From a virus, in IMG/VR virus record IMGVR_UViG_3300042556_003014, positions 1 through 23,369 of that record: a stretch of 23,369 nt of DNA. One strand, given 5' to 3'. The notes under the pieces were generated by a model. That model was not told where the DNA came from, made no database searches, and saw only the letters and a program-made list of their open reading frames with translations. Of this stretch, positions 1-5,605 are shown in pieces; the stretch's first letter is position 1, and every line of letters begins with the position of its first letter. The translations under genes and the position numbers were made by a program.

Positions 1-30
1 CTGAGGTAATACCCTTATACGATACTTGCA

Positions 31-107
31 TGGTACGCTCGACAGGATTTGAACCTGTGGCCGTTTGATTAGAAATCAAATGCTCTATCCAACTGAGCTA
101 CGAGCGC
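31..107 (-). tRNA. tRNA-Arg (anticodon UCU)
   Basis: Read on the minus strand this folds as a full cloverleaf. The acceptor is GCGCTCG paired with CGAGCGT, with one G-U pair. The D arm has the AGTTGGA loop, the anticodon stem is TTTGA/TCAAA around TTTCTAA, and the T arm is ACAGG TTCAAAT CCTGT. CCA is encoded in the DNA. Anticodon UCU reads AGA/AGG. It shares its 5' acceptor strand and D-arm start with the tRNA-Ile at 260-336, which suggests duplication or exchange between them. It is the last tRNA in the transcription order visible here, and the 30 bases beyond it show no further gene. Confidence 0.96.
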
Positions 108-113
108 GTGTAT

Positions 114-189
114 TGGTAGCCTAGGTGGGAGTCGAACCCACACTTGACAGATTTTAAGTCTGTTGACTCTGCCATTGGTCTACTAGGCC
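114..189 (-). tRNA. tRNA-Leu-like (anticodon UAA), short variable loop
   Basis: Minus-strand cloverleaf: acceptor GGCCTAG/CTAGGCT with a G1-U72 pair, D arm GAC/GTC with GG in the loop, anticodon stem ACAGA/TCTGT around CTTAAAA, T stem GTGGG/CCCAC around TTCGACT, encoded CCA. The bases after U33 are UAA, which reads UUA (Leu). Bacterial tRNA-Leu normally carries a long variable arm, but this one has a five-base loop (CAAGT), so it is a class I tRNA with a Leu anticodon. The tRNA call is firm; the charged amino acid is less certain. It lies six bases from tRNA-Arg. Confidence 0.9.
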
Positions 190-205
190 ATGTTGTGAAA
201 GAAGT

Positions 206-255
206 GGTAGGAAGTGAGTTCTGTCAGTCAGCCTTACGGTTTGACTCTTCCTACC
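206..255. other. Long imperfect hairpin between two tRNAs
   Basis: GGTAGGAAG at 206-214 pairs perfectly with CTTCCTACC at 247-255. The roughly 32-base interior can form a second hairpin, GTCA at 227-230 with TGAC at 242-245, capped by GCC/GGT. No T tract follows on either strand, so it does not look like a simple Rho-independent terminator. It sits in the spacer between tRNA-Ile and tRNA-Leu and would be in the precursor transcript. It could be a processing signal, a small structured RNA or a decayed tRNA-like element. Confidence 0.5.
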
Positions 256-259
256 TGAT

Positions 260-336
260 TGGTGCGCTCGGATGGATTTGAACCATCGACCTTAGCTTTA
301 TAAGAACTCTGCTCTAACCAACTGAGCTACGAGCGC
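260..336 (-). tRNA. tRNA-Ile (anticodon UAU)
   Basis: Minus-strand cloverleaf: perfect seven-base acceptor GCGCTCG/CGAGCGC, D arm GCTC/GAGC, T stem GATGG/CCATC, encoded CCA. The anticodon loop is CTTATAA, giving UAU, which reads AUA. The anticodon stem is weak: position 27-43 is a G-A mismatch and one pair is G-U. A functional AUA reader of this kind avoids the lysidine-modified CAU tRNA that most bacteria use. It is the first tRNA in the transcript, about 15 bases after the promoter-like element at 351-357. Confidence 0.9.
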
Positions 337-350
337 GTGTTCGGTCTAAC

Positions 351-357
351 ATAATAG
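351..357 (-). promoter_or_regulatory. CTATTAT promoter-like element before the tRNAs
   Basis: CTATTAT on the minus strand resembles a -10 box (TATTAT against TATAAT). It lies between the terminator at 391-429 and the tRNA cluster, where a promoter is expected. The same 7-mer occurs in other intergenic gaps at 3898, 5578, 8866 and 18754. No clear -35 box is visible. A copy of the direct repeat at 364-375 lies just upstream. Confidence 0.5.
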
Positions 358-363
358 CACCTA

Positions 364-442
364 CCCTTGACTTTTTTAAACCACCCCAATAAAAAAGAAC
401 ACCATCTTGTTACCGTCAACAAAATGGTGCCCCTTGACTTTT
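364..442. repeat. 12-base direct repeat flanking a terminator
   Basis: CCCTTGACTTTT occurs at 364-375 and again at 431-442, on either side of the terminator hairpin at 391-429. On the minus strand it reads AAAAGTCAAGGG. The copy at 364-375 lies just upstream of the CTATTAT element before the tRNAs. It may be a regulatory site or a trace of a small duplication. Confidence 0.5.
391..429 (-). terminator. Rho-independent terminator
   Basis: On the minus strand CACCATTTTGTT (418-429) pairs over 12 positions, with one G-U pair, with AACAAGATGGTG (400-411) around a six-base loop. It is followed by TTCTTTTTTATT. It lies about 30 bases past the stop of the last protein gene (460) and would end the protein operon before the separately started tRNA cluster. 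Confidence 0.88.
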
Positions 443-459
443 AGATTTAATTTTAGTAA

Positions 460-765
460 TTAACTTTTTGGGTAGCTTGAAGCTGGTCTGCTTTTAATTC
501 CTCGTATGTATCTATCCATACCTTTTTGACCTTCTTGCCTAGGTGACATACGCTCTGTTGGAGCACCTTCTCCTTTGTTTCCTCTATATGCTAATCGTAA
601 TGTCTGCTGTGATACAGGCCGTGCTGGTGCTTCTCCTTTTGGCCCTTTTCCTTTTCTTTTTGCAGCCTCTTGTCTGGCTGTTCTTTTTTCACCTCGACTA
701 CCTTCATCTATTGAAAGTGATTCATAAATTAACTGTGCTATTCTTTCATATGTATTCATAATCAT
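460..765 (-). CDS. Small basic protein, function unknown
   Basis: This 101-residue protein is rich in Arg, Lys, Gly, Ser and Gln. Only the first 20 or so residues (NTYERIAQLIYESL) look like an ordered helix; the rest is probably disordered. Its start overlaps the stop of the upstream gene (ATGA at 762-765). AAGGAG lies just upstream; the third-codon Met gives better spacing and is an alternative start. The N-terminal pattern (Y-x-R-I then LL or LI) is shared with the next gene at 762-1010, so the two may be paralogues. High positive charge suggests nucleic-acid or capsid-interior binding, but that is only inference. It is the last protein gene before the terminator at 391-429. Confidence 0.7.
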   Translation of the reverse strand: MIMNTYERIAQLIYESLSIDEGSRGEKRTARQEAAKRKGKGPKGEAPARPVSQQTLRLAYRGNKGEGAPTERMSPRQEGQKGMDRYIRGIKSRPASSYPKS

Positions 766-1010
766 TGTCTCCTTTCAGATGCTGCTCTACCAGCTCTTTC
801 CGCTTCTATTGCTGCTCTAGTATATTCTGAGCCAGTTTGACCTCTTTTACTCATTCTACGCTCCACGGAACCTACATACTTTTTACCAGCCCTTTGTGAT
901 GCTGCATAAAGAGAGTCATCTTCGGGTTTTTTTAAACTTGCTTTGTACACCCTTTTGTATCTTTTAATCCCCTCAGATAAAAGAAGGTCATGTATTCTTT
1001 GGTATATCAT
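762..1010 (-). CDS. Small basic protein, function unknown
   Basis: This 82-residue protein has a strong positive charge. It begins with a short helix (YQRIHDLLLSEG) and continues as a low-complexity stretch rich in Arg, Lys, Ala and Ser. Both ends overlap its neighbours by four bases (ATGA type): the AAA+ gene upstream and the basic protein downstream, so the three are translationally coupled. The N-terminal helix resembles that of the downstream gene. I do not recognise the family. Small proteins opening with R-I-x-x-L-L are, as I recall, common in marine phages, but I cannot name a function. Confidence 0.72.
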   Translation of the reverse strand: MIYQRIHDLLLSEGIKRYKRVYKASLKKPEDDSLYAASQRAGKKYVGSVERRMSKRGQTGSEYTRAAIEAERAGRAASERRQ

Positions 1011-2365
1011 TGTTCAGACTTCTCCGATTTTAACTTAAAATCAATGGCATTAATAATGACAGGGTTTCCGCCTATCACATCCATCTTATAATATTTAGTA
1101 TTCTCAGGAACTTTTCCTGCAATTATTACTTGTGCTATCTTTTTAGCTATGTTCTTGCGAATAAAGCGTTTAATATTTCTAGCCCCGTATTTATGGGAGT
1201 ACCCATTATCCACAATAAAGTCTAGGATAGCCTTGTTTTTACTGACAGGTAGGGACTTTAATTCCAAGGCAGCTATCTCCCTGACATTCTCCTTGGTCAG
1301 AGAATTAAAGATAACAATATCATCTATGCGGTTTACAAACTCAGGTTTAAAATGCCGTTCGACCGCTTCAGTTATTTTAAACTTCTGCTCATCAAAGGTT
1401 TTATCCTTGGAGCCAAACCCAATATCTTTACCATACTTAATTTCGGTCATACCTAAATTTGATGTGAAGATAAATATGGACTTGCTGAAATCACAAAGAT
1501 GGCCCTGTGAATCCATGATAGTTCCTTCATCCATGAGATTCATTAAGGCATCATACATTTTATCCGAAGTCTTTTCTATCTCGTCAAAGCAGATCACCCA
1601 CTTGTTTGACTCCTTAGACTTTTCATACAAAAGGCTCTTTTCGTTTGATCCAATATATCCGGGGGGTGATCCTGTTAGGCTTGACTTCTCGTGTTTGTCA
1701 CTTAAAGTCCCACAGTCTACCTTGAAGAACTTATTGCCATATCTCTCTGCTAATAACTTGGCAAGCTGGGTTTTGCCCACCCCTGTAGGCCCAACGAACA
1801 AAAGTGACGAATGATCAGCCATGTTGGACATATGGAGTTCTAGAGTCTCCATGACCACATCAATGGCTTGGTCTTGCCCTATGATTCGTCTCTTGAGGAA
1901 TTTTCGGGTCTTCTCGATTTCCCCTGCCATTATGTTGCATACTTCGCTGTCCAATGCATCCATGGGGGCAGTTCTAACTTCATCCTCTTCCAAATTTAAA
2001 AGATTGACTTCCTCCTCAATCTTATTGACCCTATTCTTTATATGATTCAATAAGTTAAGTTTCATGCAAACTATTTCTAGTTTGTAGTGAGGATACAACT
2101 CTGTAATAGAATTGTACAATGCAGATACTACCGCAGGCTCTTCATCTGGGGAAAGAATAGCTAGGATATCTCCGTAGTCAACTACCAAAGCCTCGATCAG
2201 TTTGTACTGATAAGACTTTATGGAGAATTGCCTTGTCTTCTTGCCTATTGCATTCGCTATTTTATTAAATAACGCAAGATCGTCTTCAGGCGATAAACAC
2301 CTAATGAAGACAACCTTGCGTAAAGGCTCCAAAACAACTCTGTAGTTTTCTATTGATGATGTCAT
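1007..2365 (-). CDS. ClpA/ClpC-type AAA+ unfoldase, single ATPase domain
   Basis: This 452-residue protein has an N-terminal region of about 130 residues that I do not recognise and one Clp/Hsp100 D2-type ATPase domain (about 160-420). Visible motifs are Walker A GPTGVGKT (192-199), pore loop GSPPGYIG (232-239), Walker B VICFDE (257-262), sensor 1 TSN (301-303), arginine-finger region PEFVNRID (341-348) and sensor 2 GAR (394-396). The family uses ATP to thread proteins through a hexameric ring. The tripeptide IGF (315-317) falls between sensor 1 and the arginine finger, where ClpA has IGL and ClpC has VGF for docking ClpP. No peptidase is visible in the window, so host ClpP is the likely partner if the loop works. 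Start and stop each overlap a neighbour, and it ends in the same operon as the two small basic proteins. Confidence 0.92.
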   Translation of the reverse strand: MTSSIENYRVVLEPLRKVVFIRCLSPEDDLALFNKIANAIGKKTRQFSIKSYQYKLIEALVVDYGDILAILSPDEEPAVVSALYNSITELYPHYKLEIVCMKLNLLNHIKNRVNKIEEEVNLLNLEEDEVRTAPMDALDSEVCNIMAGEIEKTRKFLKRRIIGQDQAIDVVMETLELHMSNMADHSSLLFVGPTGVGKTQLAKLLAERYGNKFFKVDCGTLSDKHEKSSLTGSPPGYIGSNEKSLLYEKSKESNKWVICFDEIEKTSDKMYDALMNLMDEGTIMDSQGHLCDFSKSIFIFTSNLGMTEIKYGKDIGFGSKDKTFDEQKFKITEAVERHFKPEFVNRIDDIVIFNSLTKENVREIAALELKSLPVSKNKAILDFIVDNGYSHKYGARNIKRFIRKNIAKKIAQVIIAGKVPENTKYYKMDVIGGNPVIINAIDFKLKSEKSEQ

Positions 2366-2703
2366 CAGTCTTCCTCGAAAAAGTCTACTTCTTCCTTCTT
2401 ATTTGGATTTGACGAGTCTTGCACTGTTGAATTGTGGATTTCGTACTTGACCAGCAAATCCATTAGCTTGGCAACAGACACCTTGGATGATTGAGCCAGC
2501 TTTAATGACTCGACCATTAACTTTTGAGCATTGGTTCTAAGCTGCATATCCAATGCTTCATCGTCCGCATCACGCTTGAACTTCGTATAAGCATCCAATG
2601 CAAGTTTACGGTCATCCGTGGAATCCTGCATCAATTGCTTGACTACTTTGCGGATACGGTTTGGTTCAACGGGGGATTTCTTTAATTTGTAGTTCGTTAC
2701 CAT
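2365..2703 (-). CDS. Small helical protein, possibly terminase small subunit-like
   Basis: 112 residues. The frame stays open up to a TTG at 2715, but the ATG at 2703 has GGAG six bases upstream and is the better start. The protein is mostly helical: a basic N-terminus, a central pair of helices (about 30-85, with RKLALDAYTKF and KLMVESLKLAQSS), then an acidic tail rich in Asp and Glu. The basic head, helical hairpin and acidic tail recall small phage DNA-packaging or scaffold-type proteins such as T4 gp16. The likeness is in general shape, not in a motif I can prove. The stop overlaps the AAA+ start by one base. The first 38 bases also encode the end of the 59-codon gene at 2666-2845. Confidence 0.75.
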   Translation of the reverse strand: MVTNYKLKKSPVEPNRIRKVVKQLMQDSTDDRKLALDAYTKFKRDADDEALDMQLRTNAQKLMVESLKLAQSSKVSVAKLMDLLVKYEIHNSTVQDSSNPNKKEEVDFFEED

Positions 2704-2845
2704 ATCTATCTCCAAATAATTCTGCCCAGTACATCAGTTGGTCTGCGTAAATGGGCATATCATATGTTGTAATCTTAAAATCAATCGGGGTATTCCAGAA
2801 TGGATTATTTAATACCCTGATTGCGTCCAAATCGTTCTTGGTCAT
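2666..2845 (-). CDS. 59-residue protein, function unknown
   Basis: A 59-codon frame starts with ATG at 2845 and ends with TGA at 2666. It fills the otherwise unexplained gap between genes at 2703 and 2805 and overlaps both neighbours, by 38 and 41 bases. The composition is protein-like and unlike the neighbouring frames: it starts MTKNDLDAIRVLNNPFW and has several Trp, Tyr and Asp residues in a balanced mix. AAGGAA lies about ten bases before the ATG. The overlapping, unidirectional packing is what the rest of this operon shows. It is easy to miss because it is under 60 residues. Function unknown. Confidence 0.7.
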   Translation of the reverse strand: MTKNDLDAIRVLNNPFWNTPIDFKITTYDMPIYADQLMYWAELFGDRYGNELQIKEIPR

Positions 2846-2999
2846 CTGTATAAAATTCCTTGTAGTTTCCTTCGTTTCTGATTTGCTCGTTGTCTTTGTG
2901 CCGCTTGTGCTGGCGTTGTTTCTTACGAGCTTCCGTCATCTTCTTGCGATTACGGAATTTGTAACTATCCTCATTGTTGCTGCGAAATGTTCTGCCCAT
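2805..2999 (-). CDS. Very basic small protein, function unknown
   Basis: This 64-residue protein is dominated by Arg, Lys, Asn, Gln and Glu, with a dense basic run near residues 15-35 (RKKMTEARKKQRQHKRHK). It is hydrophilic, with no membrane segment, and probably disordered or a single helix. Its start overlaps the upstream gene by 29 bases and its end overlaps the 59-codon gene by 41. Nucleic-acid binding is plausible from charge alone. No family recognised. Confidence 0.65.
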   Translation of the reverse strand: MGRTFRSNNEDSYKFRNRKKMTEARKKQRQHKRHKDNEQIRNEGNYKEFYTDDQERFGRNQGIK

Positions 3000-3255
3000 C
3001 TTCTAAATCTTCCTTTGCCAATCGCATCTTCTCTTCAGCCTCCTTTTGTTTATTTAGCTTTTGAGTTTCCCTAGCTCGTATCTCTCGCTCAACACGGCGA
3101 GACTCCAACCACACAAGCCAGTTCAATCCAAGATCCGATTGTAAATCATATGCAAACATCTTGCATACGATGTTCATAGTGATGGAGATCCAGTTCAGTA
3201 CATGATAGATCTTCCACTTTATAAATTCAGTTACTTGAGTCATATTCGTCATCAT
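2971..3255 (-). CDS. Small protein with hydrophobic N-half and charged coiled coil
   Basis: 94 residues from ATG 3255; a second in-frame ATG at 3243 would remove four residues and reduce overlap with the upstream gene, and neither has a strong ribosome-binding site. Residues about 10-50 are hydrophobic and Trp-rich (including YHVLNWISITMNIVC), possibly a membrane-associated segment. From about residue 52 the sequence is highly charged (Glu, Arg, Lys, Gln) with heptad-like spacing, suggesting a coiled coil. It overlaps genes on both sides, as is usual in this operon. An anchored coiled coil would fit a lysis or membrane role, but there is no specific motif. Confidence 0.6.
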   Translation of the reverse strand: MMTNMTQVTEFIKWKIYHVLNWISITMNIVCKMFAYDLQSDLGLNWLVWLESRRVEREIRARETQKLNKQKEAEEKMRLAKEDLEDGQNISQQQ

Positions 3256-3556
3256 CTTCGAATTCTAAGTCTACTTTGTATTCCTTTAGTTTGTTGTGGA
3301 TCTTCCCATCCTTTGGGAAGTAAAAAGCCACACATTGATTAACTGAATCCCAGTAGATACATCCTGCTTTGGGATCCTCTTCAGACATATCATAGACTAG
3401 GTTGTATACTTTACACATCATATCCCAATCTTGATATTCGATGGTTTCGTGTTCAAATTTAATTTCACCATTGGGCCGATTCAGGAAAAACTGAAGCTGG
3501 CCTTGTGTGACATACAACCCTGTCTCTTCTTCGATTAGTATTGGATCCCTAAACAT
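3227..3556 (-). CDS. Acidic hypothetical protein
   Basis: 109 residues, acidic, ending in an Asp/Glu-rich tail (EFEDDDEYD). The start is well supported by AAAGGAGGT about six bases before the ATG, one of the best ribosome-binding sites in the window. It is the first gene after the hairpin at 3580-3607 and so may open a transcription unit. The mixed beta pattern (GCIYWDSVNQCVAFYFP) suggests a small globular domain. No family recognised. Confidence 0.75.
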   Translation of the reverse strand: MFRDPILIEEETGLYVTQGQLQFFLNRPNGEIKFEHETIEYQDWDMMCKVYNLVYDMSEEDPKAGCIYWDSVNQCVAFYFPKDGKIHNKLKEYKVDLEFEDDDEYDSSN

Positions 3557-3579
3557 ATGTACCTCCTTTAAAATAACGA

Positions 3580-3607
3580 GGGGGTCTAGAGTATGATCTA
3601 GACCCCC
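3580..3607 (-). terminator. Perfect 11-bp inverted repeat, probable terminator
   Basis: GGGGGTCTAGA (3580-3590) and its exact reverse complement (3597-3607) flank a six-base loop. On the minus strand the stem is followed by TCGTTATTTTAAA, a weak U-rich tail. It lies between the stop of the gene at 3632 and the strong ribosome-binding site of the gene starting at 3556. It could be a terminator or an RNA-stabilising or processing hairpin. Confidence 0.65.
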
Positions 3608-3631
3608 TTCAGAAAGAGCAACTGATGGATA

Positions 3632-3871
3632 TCAGAGCTTTCCCGCCGTTTGACGGGCAAGGAACGCTTGTTGACGGCCTTCAGGCGTTTGACCATACTG
3701 GTCTAGTTCCTGCTTGGTCATGCGGAAGCGTTTACCAGTTCTCTGGCGATAGTCCTCCGCATCATTATATAGCCGTGCCGATTGTTCAGTTCCGCACGAT
3801 TCTTCGGTTTGACATCCAAAAGCGTCATTGAAGGCTTGATTAATCATGGTTTTAAGATCCTTTTCGTTCAT
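3632..3871 (-). CDS. Small hydrophilic protein, function unknown
   Basis: 79 residues, rich in Gln, Glu, Arg and Asp, mostly helical by appearance, with two Cys near residues 20 and 26. There is no membrane segment and no known motif. It stands alone between the CTATTAT element at 3898-3904 upstream and the hairpin at 3580-3607 downstream, so it may be its own small transcription unit. The ATG at 3871 has no strong ribosome-binding site. Confidence 0.65.
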   Translation of the reverse strand: MNEKDLKTMINQAFNDAFGCQTEESCGTEQSARLYNDAEDYRQRTGKRFRMTKQELDQYGQTPEGRQQAFLARQTAGKL

Positions 3872-3897
3872 GGTTAGTTACCCGATGTGGGTATTTT

Positions 3898-3904
3898 ATA
3901 ATAG
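3898..3904 (-). promoter_or_regulatory. CTATTAT promoter-like element
   Basis: The minus strand reads CTATTATAAAATA in the gap between uvsX and the 79-residue gene. It carries the recurrent 7-mer and also resembles the T4-type late box TATAAATA. It lies about 27 bases before the ATG at 3871. Confidence 0.5.
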
Positions 3905-3923
3905 TGATTACGCCTACTTAAAT

Positions 3924-4901
3924 TTAGTTGTTTTCCAAGAAATCCTTAACCCCTTGTGAGGACTGGATATACGACATGAGCTTCTCCTCGCCTTGGAACT
4001 TGTTACCCGTAGACTTTTCGGTATACCATGCCCCAGACTTTTCAATCAGCCCAGATTCCAGCACTACAGTCTCCAGACCATAGAATCTAGATAGGCCCTT
4101 GTTAAAATACAACTCAAAGTCGCATTCTTGGAAGGGGGTTGTAACTTTATTCTTGGTATTCTTTATCTTGCCTTTAATACCAAGTGGGTTATCCTTATCA
4201 TCGCGCAGAACATCTGAAGTCTTATTGGATTGGGTTCTTACGCAGACACCACAATAGAATTCCAAAGACTTGCCGCCGCCAGAGCGAGTTGTGGGATCAC
4301 CATACATAACCCCCGGTTTAGCTCTTATTTGATTGATTACAAGCAAGGCTACTTTGTTTTTACGCAATATAGGATTGATATGGCGCAAGCATTGGCCTAT
4401 CTCTTTGGCCCTAACTGCACCATCCATATTATCAAACTCGGATATCTTCTTTTCTGACTCCTTGTCTGACTGGCCTGCCATTGAATCCAAACCAATTACG
4501 ATAGGGGTGTCCTTATCATGCTTACGGATCTCCTCGATCAGGATCTCCATGCGGCTAAAGCACTCAGGCACGGTTTCTGGGTCATCGTAGATCAGCTTGG
4601 CAGGATCGACACCCATTGACTTTGCAAAGGGTGCATTGTATGAAAACTCATTGTCGTACATGGCGGTAAACCAACCATTCTTCTGCGCTGCTGCAAATGC
4701 GTGCGTCAAGAATAATGTTTTACCCGTAGATGAGTCACCCATGATTTCGGAGATATGCCCAACAGGCCATCCTCCGTTATACTTGCCAGATATGACCTTG
4801 TTCAAGGCATAACTGCCACTATCAACATAGCCTAAGTTAACTTCACGCTCAGACAGTAACCCTGCGCTGTTTAACTTCTTCAGAATCTCGATTTGGTTCA
4901 T
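3924..4901 (-). CDS. uvsX: UvsX/RecA-like recombinase
   Basis: 325 residues. The frame is open for 32 more codons upstream, but these overlap the deaminase gene; the ATG at 4901 has AAGGAA upstream and gives the usual N-terminus. Walker A is GDSSTGKT (55-62) and Walker B is VIGLDSMA (135-142). The NQIRAKPGV segment (190-198) and the DNA-binding loop region GDPTTRSGGGK (201-211) are typical of the RecA/UvsX core. The family forms ATP-dependent filaments on single-stranded DNA and drives strand exchange in phage recombination-dependent replication. A gp32-like protein is encoded at 21984-22760. The first 53 bases overlap the end of the deaminase gene, so the two are probably translationally coupled. 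Confidence 0.93.
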   Translation of the reverse strand: MNQIEILKKLNSAGLLSEREVNLGYVDSGSYALNKVISGKYNGGWPVGHISEIMGDSSTGKTLFLTHAFAAAQKNGWFTAMYDNEFSYNAPFAKSMGVDPAKLIYDDPETVPECFSRMEILIEEIRKHDKDTPIVIGLDSMAGQSDKESEKKISEFDNMDGAVRAKEIGQCLRHINPILRKNKVALLVINQIRAKPGVMYGDPTTRSGGGKSLEFYCGVCVRTQSNKTSDVLRDDKDNPLGIKGKIKNTKNKVTTPFQECDFELYFNKGLSRFYGLETVVLESGLIEKSGAWYTEKSTGNKFQGEEKLMSYIQSSQGVKDFLENN

Positions 4902-5244
4902 AAGTAATTCCTTGCGTGTATACAAATTCCGTGATGCCAAAGCTCTTAAGGATCTTTTGGCAATGGACACATGGCTTTGCAAGTAACCCACCCTCACGGT
5001 AAATGTACGCTGTTGCTCCTTCTAAATCATGGCCCCTAGACAAAGCGTCTTGTATAGCTTTTGTTTCGGCATGGAAAAAACCATGATAGCCCACACCTAA
5101 AGTAGGGTGAGTCTTGTATACATTATAGCCCCTGCCCAATATTCTACGCTTGCGAGCGATTACACATCCGAGCTTGTAAGGAGCTAAAGACTTTTCACTT
5201 TCGATCTTAGCGATTCGAAGAAAAGTACACAGGGCATCTTCCAT
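4849..5244 (-). CDS. Zinc-dependent deoxycytidylate/cytidine deaminase family protein
   Basis: 131 residues from ATG 5244, which has GGAG six bases upstream and starts one base after the upstream stop; the longer open frame begins inside the neighbour and is rejected. The zinc and catalytic signature is visible as H58-A-E60 and P91-C92-x-x-C95. The family deaminates cytosine in nucleotides. In T4-type phages dCMP deaminase feeds dUMP and then dTMP for DNA synthesis, and the neighbouring MazG and UvsX genes fit nucleotide and DNA metabolism. It is shorter than T4 Cd, and substrate specificity cannot be read from the motifs. The last 53 bases overlap uvsX. Confidence 0.82.
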   Translation of the reverse strand: MEDALCTFLRIAKIESEKSLAPYKLGCVIARKRRILGRGYNVYKTHPTLGVGYHGFFHAETKAIQDALSRGHDLEGATAYIYREGGLLAKPCVHCQKILKSFGITEFVYTQGITYEPNRDSEEVKQRRVTV

Positions 5245-5245
5245 A

Positions 5246-5569
5246 TCAGGCTCCGCGCTGTTTACGCAGTTCAGCCAACCGCTTGCCCTGTGCAACACGA
5301 CCATCAGACGCTTCCATCTTGGCAATCAAAGCCTCATACTCCGTTTTGGAAGGGATGTTGCCAGCAGGTGCCTCAGCTTTGTCTGATCCGGGCCTATAAC
5401 GCCAGAGAGGGCACACATAGGACTTGCACGATCTAGCATCGGCCCGTGACCCACCCATGCAAGAGGTACAGAACAATTCAATAGCAGAAGACCGACTACC
5501 TTCGTAATCGGCCTTAAAACCATCTTTCGGGTTCTTGACTCTGACATCGTTTTCGGTGCAGTTTCTCAT
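5246..5569 (-). CDS. Cys-rich small protein, possible zinc binder
   Basis: 107 residues. The central region holds four closely spaced Cys in the order C-x-x-C (FCTSCMGG) and then C-x4-C (SCKSYVCPLW), with a further Cys near the N-terminus (RNC). This looks like a small zinc ribbon or knuckle followed by a positively charged C-terminal helix (GKRLAELRKQRG). Its stop is one base before the deaminase start. I recall similar C-x-x-C-M-G-G proteins in phage genomes, but they have no assigned function that I can name. The start ATG lies just after a short inverted repeat containing the CTATTAT element at 5578-5584 and has no good ribosome-binding site. Confidence 0.7.
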   Translation of the reverse strand: MRNCTENDVRVKNPKDGFKADYEGSRSSAIELFCTSCMGGSRADARSCKSYVCPLWRYRPGSDKAEAPAGNIPSKTEYEALIAKMEASDGRVAQGKRLAELRKQRGA

Positions 5570-5577
5570 GGTAGTCC

Positions 5578-5584
5578 ATAATAG
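5578..5584 (-). promoter_or_regulatory. CTATTAT promoter-like element in a short palindrome
   Basis: CTATTAT on the minus strand lies 8-14 bases before the ATG at 5569. It is embedded in the inverted repeat AGTCC-ATAATA-GGACT (plus strand). If transcription started 6-8 bases downstream, the message would be nearly leaderless. It could instead be a small hairpin operator. Confidence 0.4.
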
Positions 5585-5605
5585 GACTGCACCGAGCGAA
5601 ATTTC

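Noticed and set aside
206-255. Fourth tRNA in the cluster
   Set aside because: The element is about 50 bases long and lacks a T arm and CCA, so it is not a complete tRNA.
1149-1814. Long plus-strand open frame opposite the AAA+ gene
   Set aside because: It lies entirely antisense to a gene with clear motifs, has no ribosome-binding site, and its composition is the mirror of the AAA+ frame.
4902-4997. N-terminal extension of the recombinase to 4997
   Set aside because: It is inside the deaminase gene, adds no RecA-like sequence, and the ATG at 4901 has a good ribosome-binding site.
5245-5325. N-terminal extension of the deaminase to 5325
   Set aside because: It overlaps the Cys-rich gene by about 80 bases, while ATG 5244 starts just after that gene's stop with GGAG in front.
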